In this document: positions 24,368-28,726 of the stretch, one piece after another
How positions within the stretch are numbered: position 1 is the stretch's first letter
Layout: each line of letters starts with the position of its first letter
Assembly: GCA_026225015.1 (NCBI GenBank)
Contig: JAMFRY010000280.1
Coordinates: 1-28,726 of the forward strand
From: Alphaproteobacteria bacterium
GTDB lineage: Bacteria > Pseudomonadota > Alphaproteobacteria > Acetobacterales > Acetobacteraceae
Direction: 5' to 3'
Length of the DNA stretch: 28,726 bases
Notes under the pieces: model-generated
Told to the model about the DNA's origin: nothing
What the model saw: only the letters and a program-made list of their open reading frames with translations
Databases searched by the model: none
Translations under genes and position numbers: made by a program

Positions 24368-25501
24368 ATGACTGCGCGGAGAAGATCACTTACCCCCACC
24401 CTGCTTGCCTTGGCGGTTTGCGGCTTGGGCCTGGCGCCCGCTCTGGCGGCGCGGGCAGATTCGGGGGCGTTTCTGGCGCATATCAAGAAGCACCAGCTTC
24501 TCACCTCCACCGAACCGGCGAATGGCGACCAGAACCCCTATGCGCTGCTGGTCGCCCCGGTGAGCGCCGGCAGCGTGCAAAAGGGCGACGTGCTGGTCGA
24601 TGACTTCAACAACATCAAGAATTTTCAAGGCGCCGGCACGTCCATCATCGATTACCGGCCCTCGACCGGCTTGATGGCCAGTTTTGCGACGATTCCGCAA
24701 AACCTACCCGGTTGCCCCGGCGGCGTCGGCCTGACCACCGCCATGGTCATGCTGAAATCCGGCTGGGTCATCGTCGGCAGCGCGCCCAGCACCGACGGCA
24801 CCCCTAAGACCCTCGGCCAGGGCTGCCTGATCGTGCTGGATTCCAAAGGCGCCGTGGCTGGCACCATTAGCGGGCCGGAAATCAATGATCCTTGGGGCAA
24901 TATGGCAGTGATCGACCACGGCCATACTGCCAAGCTGTTCGTCAGCAATGTCGGCTTTGGCATCGGCACTTCCGGCGATACCACGCTGCACCATCAGGCC
25001 ACCGTATTGCGGCTGGATTTGCGCATTCCCGCGGGCGAGAAACCGGTGGTGGTGGCTAAAACGGTGATCGCCGGCGGCTTCGCGGCGCAGGCCGATCCCG
25101 GTGTCTTTCTGATCGGCCCGACTGGTCTGGCGCTTGGTGGTAATGGCGCGCTTTACGTCTCTGACGCCATCGGCAACCGCGTCGTCGCTATCGCCGATGC
25201 CGCCACGCGGACGGATTCTGCCGGAACGGGCAAGGAAATCAGCAAAGGCGGCAAGTTGAACCGGCCGCTTGCATTGGCGATCGCGCCGAACGGAAATTTG
25301 CTGGCCGTTAACGGGCTTGACGGCAATGTGGTGGAGATTGACCCCGATCAAGGCAGTCAGCTTGCCGAAAAACTTATCGATGGCGACCAGGCGCAGACTC
25401 CGCCGGGGAGTGGCGATCTGTTTGGAGTCGCGATGAATCCGGATGGGAGAAGTTTCTATTATGTTGAAGATGACGTGAACAGCTTGGTCGAGGCAAAATG
25501 A
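24368..25501 (+). CDS. Secreted beta-propeller (NHL/SMP-30-like) protein of an iron locus
   Basis: A 377-residue exported protein. A Sec signal peptide (MTARRR then a hydrophobic core to ALA ~27) is clear. The mature part has repeated beta-propeller blade motifs such as GPTGLALGGNGALYVSDAIGNRVVAI and NRPLALAIAPNGNLLAVN followed by GLDGNVVEID, typical of NHL or SMP-30-like propellers. The start at 24368 is chosen over an in-frame extension to 24308 because AAGGAG precedes it and the signal peptide begins there. Its stop overlaps the efeB start as ATGA, so the two are made together, and a Fur box precedes it. A periplasmic partner of the DyP peroxidase, perhaps binding its substrate or protein ligand, is inferred; no enzymatic residues can be assigned. 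Confidence 0.83.
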   Translation: MTARRRSLTPTLLALAVCGLGLAPALAARADSGAFLAHIKKHQLLTSTEPANGDQNPYALLVAPVSAGSVQKGDVLVDDFNNIKNFQGAGTSIIDYRPSTGLMASFATIPQNLPGCPGGVGLTTAMVMLKSGWVIVGSAPSTDGTPKTLGQGCLIVLDSKGAVAGTISGPEINDPWGNMAVIDHGHTAKLFVSNVGFGIGTSGDTTLHHQATVLRLDLRIPAGEKPVVVAKTVIAGGFAAQADPGVFLIGPTGLALGGNGALYVSDAIGNRVVAIADAATRTDSAGTGKEISKGGKLNRPLALAIAPNGNLLAVNGLDGNVVEIDPDQGSQLAEKLIDGDQAQTPPGSGDLFGVAMNPDGRSFYYVEDDVNSLVEAK

Positions 25502-26781
25502 AAACCGACGATGATACGAGCGTAAAACCATCGCGCCGGAACTTTCTGGCGGTTGCGGGCGCGCTGGCCGGTGCGGCCGGTGCCGGGGCAGGAATGATGA
25601 CGGCGAAAGCGCAGGTCGCGCCATCGCTGCCAACGCCGGCGCAGGCCAATGAGGAACCGTTTTACGGCGCCTACCAGGGCGGCATCACCACGCCGATGCA
25701 GGAATCGCTATATTTTGCTTCATTCGATCTAGCGGCCACCAAGCGCAGTGACGTCATCGCCTTGCTGCGAGACTGGACCCATGCCGCGTCGCGGTTGACC
25801 TCCGGCCTCCCCGCCGAACCCGGCATCCAGGATTTGAGTGCGCCGCCCCTCGATAGTGGCGAGGTCGCGGGCATGGACCCGCAGCGCCTAACGCTGACCT
25901 TCGGGTTCGGCCCGGATTTCTTTTCCCTGAACGGGCAGGATCGCTACGGCATTGCCGGCAAACGGCCGCCCGCTCTGGTCGATCTGCCGCATTTCAACGG
26001 CGATGAACTGGTGGACGGCCAAAGCGGCGGCGCCATCTGTATTCAGGGCTGCGCCAATGACGCGCAGGTCGCCTTCCACGCCGTGCGCCAGCTCGCCCGC
26101 ATTTCCTACGGCGCCGCGACGCTGAAATGGGTGCAAAGCGGCTTTTCGCCCGCCAATAAAATCCAAGGCACGCCGCGCAACCTGATGGGCTTTAAGGACG
26201 GCACCATGAACCCCAACAGCGCTACCGTCGGCCCGGTGGTGTGGGCCGGCGATGAAGGTCCGGCCTGGATGGTGAACGGCAGCTACATGGTGGCGCGCCG
26301 CATTCGCATCGCCCTGGAGCACTGGGACCGCATGAAAGTCACGTTTCAGGAGCAGACCTTTGGGCGGAGCAAGATCTCCGGCGCGCCGCTAGGACAAGCC
26401 GCGGAATTCGACAAACCGGATTTCGGCGCAACCGATGCCGACGGCAATTCCGTGATCCCGGATAATGCCCATATCCGCCTCGCCGCCCCCGTGAATAACG
26501 GCGGCGCGACCATCCTGCGGCGCTCCTATTCCTATAATAACGGCGCCAATTTCGTCGCCGAGCGCTGGCCGCCCTGGCGCCAGGGAATCGAATACGATTC
26601 CGGATTGTTCTTCCAGTGCTACCAGCGGGACCCGCGGTCCGGATTCGTTAAACTCTTCGACAAAATGTCGAAGATCGACGCGCTGAACCAGTTTACCACG
26701 CATGTGAGCAGCGCGATCTTCGCCTGCCCGCCCGGCATCGCGCAAGGTGAATATATCGGTCAACAATTATTCGAAACATGA
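25498..26781 (+). CDS. efeB: Tat-exported DyP-type peroxidase, EfeB-like deferrochelatase
   Basis: A 427-residue haem peroxidase of the dye-decolorising family. The Tat signal SRRNFLAVAG (12-21) directs the folded haem protein to the periplasm. Family marks are the GFKDGTMNP motif (231-239, distal Asp234), the proximal haem ligand in AHIRLAAP (His325), and ILRRSYSYN with the distal Arg at 341-342. The ILRR-x-YSYN pattern and Tat signal match E. coli EfeB, which oxidises ferrous iron for EfeO/EfeU and has been reported to release iron from haem. No EfeU or EfeO is present here; instead the gene follows fbpABC, so ferric iron made or released by EfeB could feed FbpA. The ATG overlaps the propeller stop by four bases. 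Confidence 0.9.
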   Translation: MKTDDDTSVKPSRRNFLAVAGALAGAAGAGAGMMTAKAQVAPSLPTPAQANEEPFYGAYQGGITTPMQESLYFASFDLAATKRSDVIALLRDWTHAASRLTSGLPAEPGIQDLSAPPLDSGEVAGMDPQRLTLTFGFGPDFFSLNGQDRYGIAGKRPPALVDLPHFNGDELVDGQSGGAICIQGCANDAQVAFHAVRQLARISYGAATLKWVQSGFSPANKIQGTPRNLMGFKDGTMNPNSATVGPVVWAGDEGPAWMVNGSYMVARRIRIALEHWDRMKVTFQEQTFGRSKISGAPLGQAAEFDKPDFGATDADGNSVIPDNAHIRLAAPVNNGGATILRRSYSYNNGANFVAERWPPWRQGIEYDSGLFFQCYQRDPRSGFVKLFDKMSKIDALNQFTTHVSSAIFACPPGIAQGEYIGQQLFET

Positions 26782-26847
26782 AGCAAAGAACCTGCGGCCG
26801 GCAGTGATCTGAACGCAGCCTTCGCTGCAATTCAACAGGAGAGTACC

Positions 26848-28182
26848 ATGAAGAAATCCAGTCGATTTTGGATGCGGGGAAGCTTGTCTGCCGTGTCGTT
26901 GCTGATCGCGGCAGCCATCGCCCCTGCTTATGCGCAGCAGGCGAGCAACGGCGCGCTTGGCGATATGGCCGGAATACGTACGGCACTTGGCAAATACGGC
27001 ATTAGTTTTAACGCCACGGACAGCGAAAACCTGCTCGGCAATCTTTCAGGCGGCGTGAAAACCGGCGCCACAGTGCAAGGTGTTCTCACGCTCGGGGTCG
27101 ATGTCGATACCGGCAAGGCCTTCGGCCTGCAGGGCGGCACGTTCCACGTCACCGCGCTGCAGATCCACGGCAGGGCGCTCACGCCATCCTATCTGGACAA
27201 CCTCAACGCCGCCAATGGCAATGAGGGCGAAAACGCAACCAGGCTGTGGGAACTCTGGTACGATCAGCAATTCCTCGACAATAAATTCGATATCAAAATC
27301 GGCCAGCAAAGCATTGATAACGAGTTCATGGGCAGCACCTATTCCGGCCTGTTCGTCAACACCATGGCCGGCTGGCCGCTGATCCCCTCCGATGATCTTT
27401 ACGGCGGCGGCCCGGCCTACCCGCTCTCCTCGCCTGGGCTGCGGCTGCGAGCTGAACCTAATGCAAATACCACGATACTCGCCGGCGTGTTCGACGATAA
27501 TCCAGGCGGCGGCAGCTTCTTCAGTGACGCGCAGCAGCGAGATGCTGGCGGCACCCGTTTCAACCTCAATACCGGCGCGCTGTGGATCGCCGAAATCCAA
27601 GTCCAGACCAAGCTGGGCAGCATGGCCGGCACGTATAAATTCGGCGGCTGGTATGACAGCGCCGGCTTTCCCGACCAGCGCTTCGATAGCGACGGCATCT
27701 CGCTCGCCGACATCTCCAGCAATGGCAACCCGAAAACGGTTCATGGCAACTATAGCCTCTACGGTGTGGTCGATCAGACGGTCTGGCAAAGTGCATCGGA
27801 CAGCGCGCGCAACCTCAACGTATTTGCACGCATCATGGGCGCGCCGGATCATCAGAATCTCGTGAGCTTCAGCTTCAACGGCGGCGTCACCCTGGCAGCC
27901 CCCTTGCCGGGCCGCGACAATGACACCGTCGGCATAGATTTCGGTTTGGGCAAGATCAGCAGCCGGGCCGCCGACCTCGACCAGGATTCCGGCGTGAAGC
28001 GGCGCGGTACGGAAGAACTCGTCGAACTCACCTATCAGGCCCAACTCACACCCTGGCTCATCCTGCAACCCGACCTGCAATATGTGTTCACGCCCGGCGG
28101 CGGTTTGCCGGACCCCGCCGATTCTACTCATAGCCTACGCAACGAGTTCGTGGCCGGCGCCCGGGCGCTGGTGACGTTTTGA
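26848..28182 (+). CDS. OprB-family outer-membrane porin
   Basis: A 444-residue outer-membrane porin. The signal peptide ends in AYA (~29), and the mature barrel has OprB-family segments such as LWELWYDQQFLDNKFDIKIG, DNEFMGSTYSGLFVN and GWPLIPSDDLYGGGPAYPLS near residues 130-195, with a C-terminal phenylalanine (ALVTF) for barrel insertion. OprB-type porins pass sugars in pseudomonads, but in alphaproteobacteria similar porins occur next to metal and other loci, so the solute is open. AGGAGAG precedes the ATG. It lies 66 bases after efeB on the same strand; a small GCAGC-cttc-GCTGC hairpin (26815-26828) sits in the gap. Membership in the iron locus is inferred from position only. Confidence 0.88.
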   Translation: MKKSSRFWMRGSLSAVSLLIAAAIAPAYAQQASNGALGDMAGIRTALGKYGISFNATDSENLLGNLSGGVKTGATVQGVLTLGVDVDTGKAFGLQGGTFHVTALQIHGRALTPSYLDNLNAANGNEGENATRLWELWYDQQFLDNKFDIKIGQQSIDNEFMGSTYSGLFVNTMAGWPLIPSDDLYGGGPAYPLSSPGLRLRAEPNANTTILAGVFDDNPGGGSFFSDAQQRDAGGTRFNLNTGALWIAEIQVQTKLGSMAGTYKFGGWYDSAGFPDQRFDSDGISLADISSNGNPKTVHGNYSLYGVVDQTVWQSASDSARNLNVFARIMGAPDHQNLVSFSFNGGVTLAAPLPGRDNDTVGIDFGLGKISSRAADLDQDSGVKRRGTEELVELTYQAQLTPWLILQPDLQYVFTPGGGLPDPADSTHSLRNEFVAGARALVTF

Positions 28183-28487
28183 GGGAACGCGGTTCTGAAC
28201 TACCCGCCCGCCCTAAATTCATCGGTCGTTTACGTGGAGGCGCCGCCCGATGCGCCCGGCAGGCCGGCAGGCCGGCACGGTCCACCGGGTGAAAGTCCTT
28301 ATCGGGTAAGGCGTAGCACGCCGGACATCCTGCCCTCGTATGCTGCCGGCATTTGCCCCCCGCGGTGCTGCGTCTTGCCGGCAATGGTAGTTTTTCCCAA
28401 GAGTGTGCCCCTCAGGGGCAGCGGCGATTGCGTCATATCGCGCCCGGGTGTCAGTTCACGCTCAGATTTCGGAGTCGGGAGAGTGGC
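28183..28487. other. 305-base non-coding stretch after the porin gene
   Basis: No protein gene is convincing. It contains a GGCAGGCC tandem repeat (28257-28276 region), a possible group II intron 5' remnant (28249-28330) and a perfect TGCCCC-tca-GGGGCA hairpin (28406-28420). No U-tract follows the hairpin. Confidence 0.5.
28249..28330 (+). mobile_element. Possible remnant of a group II intron 5' end
   Basis: ATGCGCCCGGC (28250-28260) resembles the GUGCG start of bacterial group II introns, and GGGTGAAAGTCC (28287-28298) is a word typical of their domain I, followed by a GGCGTAGCACGCC stem-loop (28310-28322). No reverse-transcriptase frame or domain V hairpin follows in the window, so if real it is an eroded fragment. 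Confidence 0.35.
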
Positions 28488-28726
28488 ATGGACCCAATGG
28501 CGCGCTTGATAGCGATCGAGGACATTCGCACTCTGAAAGCCCAATATTTCCGCTTCATCGACACCAAACTCTGGGACGAACTGCCCGATCTCTTCACTGA
28601 GGATTTTCGCGTCATCACGCCCGAGGGCAAAACCTGGATCGAGGGCGGCGCTGCTTATGCCGCAAGCCTAAAATTCGGCCTGGAGCGTGCCATCTCCTGC
28701 CATCAGGGTTTTTCCCATGAGATCGA
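28488..28726 (+). CDS. NTF2/SnoaL-like protein, N-terminal part (cut by window edge)
   Basis: The first ~79 residues of a nuclear-transport-factor-2-like (SnoaL-type) protein; the frame is open to the window end. IEDIRTLKAQYFRFIDTKLW followed by DELPDLFTEDFRV (residues ~9-41) is the characteristic first helix and strand of the polyketide-cyclase/dehydratase-type cone fold. Members run 130-160 residues and include small dehydratases, isomerases and non-enzymatic ligand-binding proteins. GGGAGA precedes the ATG by seven bases. It is on the same strand as the porin but separated by 305 bases and a possible intron scar, so it probably belongs to another unit. Confidence 0.75.
   Translation, partial: MDPMARLIAIEDIRTLKAQYFRFIDTKLWDELPDLFTEDFRVITPEGKTWIEGGAAYAASLKFGLERAISCHQGFSHEI

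Noticed and set aside
26815..26828. GCAGC-cttc-GCTGC hairpin between efeB and the porin as a terminator
   Set aside because: The stem is only five pairs and no T-run follows; it is noted in the porin entry but not called.
28234..28600. Small open frames in the region after the porin
   Set aside because: They overlap the intron-like remnant and the start of the SnoaL-like gene in other frames, and show no protein-like pattern.

Overview
The window comes from a GC-rich alphaproteobacterium. Codon use, the protein types and an AT-rich palindromic repeat (1285-1400) suggest Acetobacteraceae or a relative, but this is inference: no rRNA or marker gene is present. Nineteen complete protein genes and two genes cut by the window edges are supported. 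I found no rRNA, tRNA, CRISPR array or intact mobile element.

Region 1 (1-4313, minus strand) is a nitrogen-scavenging operon: an APC-type permease, two DUF1989 proteins formerly called urea carboxylase-associated proteins and now known as the subunits of carboxyguanidine deiminase (CgdA, CgdB), and the biotin-carboxylase end of a urea/guanidine carboxylase that runs off the window. A well-spaced sigma-54 promoter candidate lies 57 bases upstream of the permease, which fits nitrogen control. A composite inverted-repeat element separates cgdB from the carboxylase gene.

Region 2 (4686-8482) holds a thiamine-diphosphate enzyme of the acetolactate synthase family, divergent from a succinate-semialdehyde-type aldehyde dehydrogenase, followed by a GNAT acetyltransferase.

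Region 3 (8535-18980) looks like an organosulfur-utilisation locus made of two divergent operons. The minus-strand operon encodes a DszC/SfnB-like flavoprotein, a class II aldolase-like protein and an SDR lacking the usual catalytic tyrosine. The plus-strand operon encodes a TonB-dependent receptor, a D-2-hydroxyacid dehydrogenase, an LLM-class flavin monooxygenase, a thiol dioxygenase fused to three rhodanese domains, and (118 bases on) a CxxC peroxiredoxin. The intergenic region between the operons contains several perfect palindromes, one sitting inside a promoter spacer. Taken together the genes suggest outer-membrane uptake of a sulfur compound, flavin-dependent C-S cleavage, thiol oxidation or sulfane transfer, and oxidation of the carbon skeleton. 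The substrate is unknown. This is the best candidate for an undescribed system here.

Region 4 (19174-20342) has a SHOCT-domain protein and a small unknown gene.

Region 5 (20571-28182, plus strand) is an iron-acquisition locus: an FbpABC ferric-iron ABC transporter, then a secreted beta-propeller protein translationally coupled to a Tat-exported DyP peroxidase (EfeB-like deferrochelatase), then an OprB-type porin. Fur-box-like sites precede fbpA and the propeller gene.

The window ends with a 305-base non-coding stretch carrying what looks like a group II intron 5' remnant, and the start of an NTF2/SnoaL-like gene.
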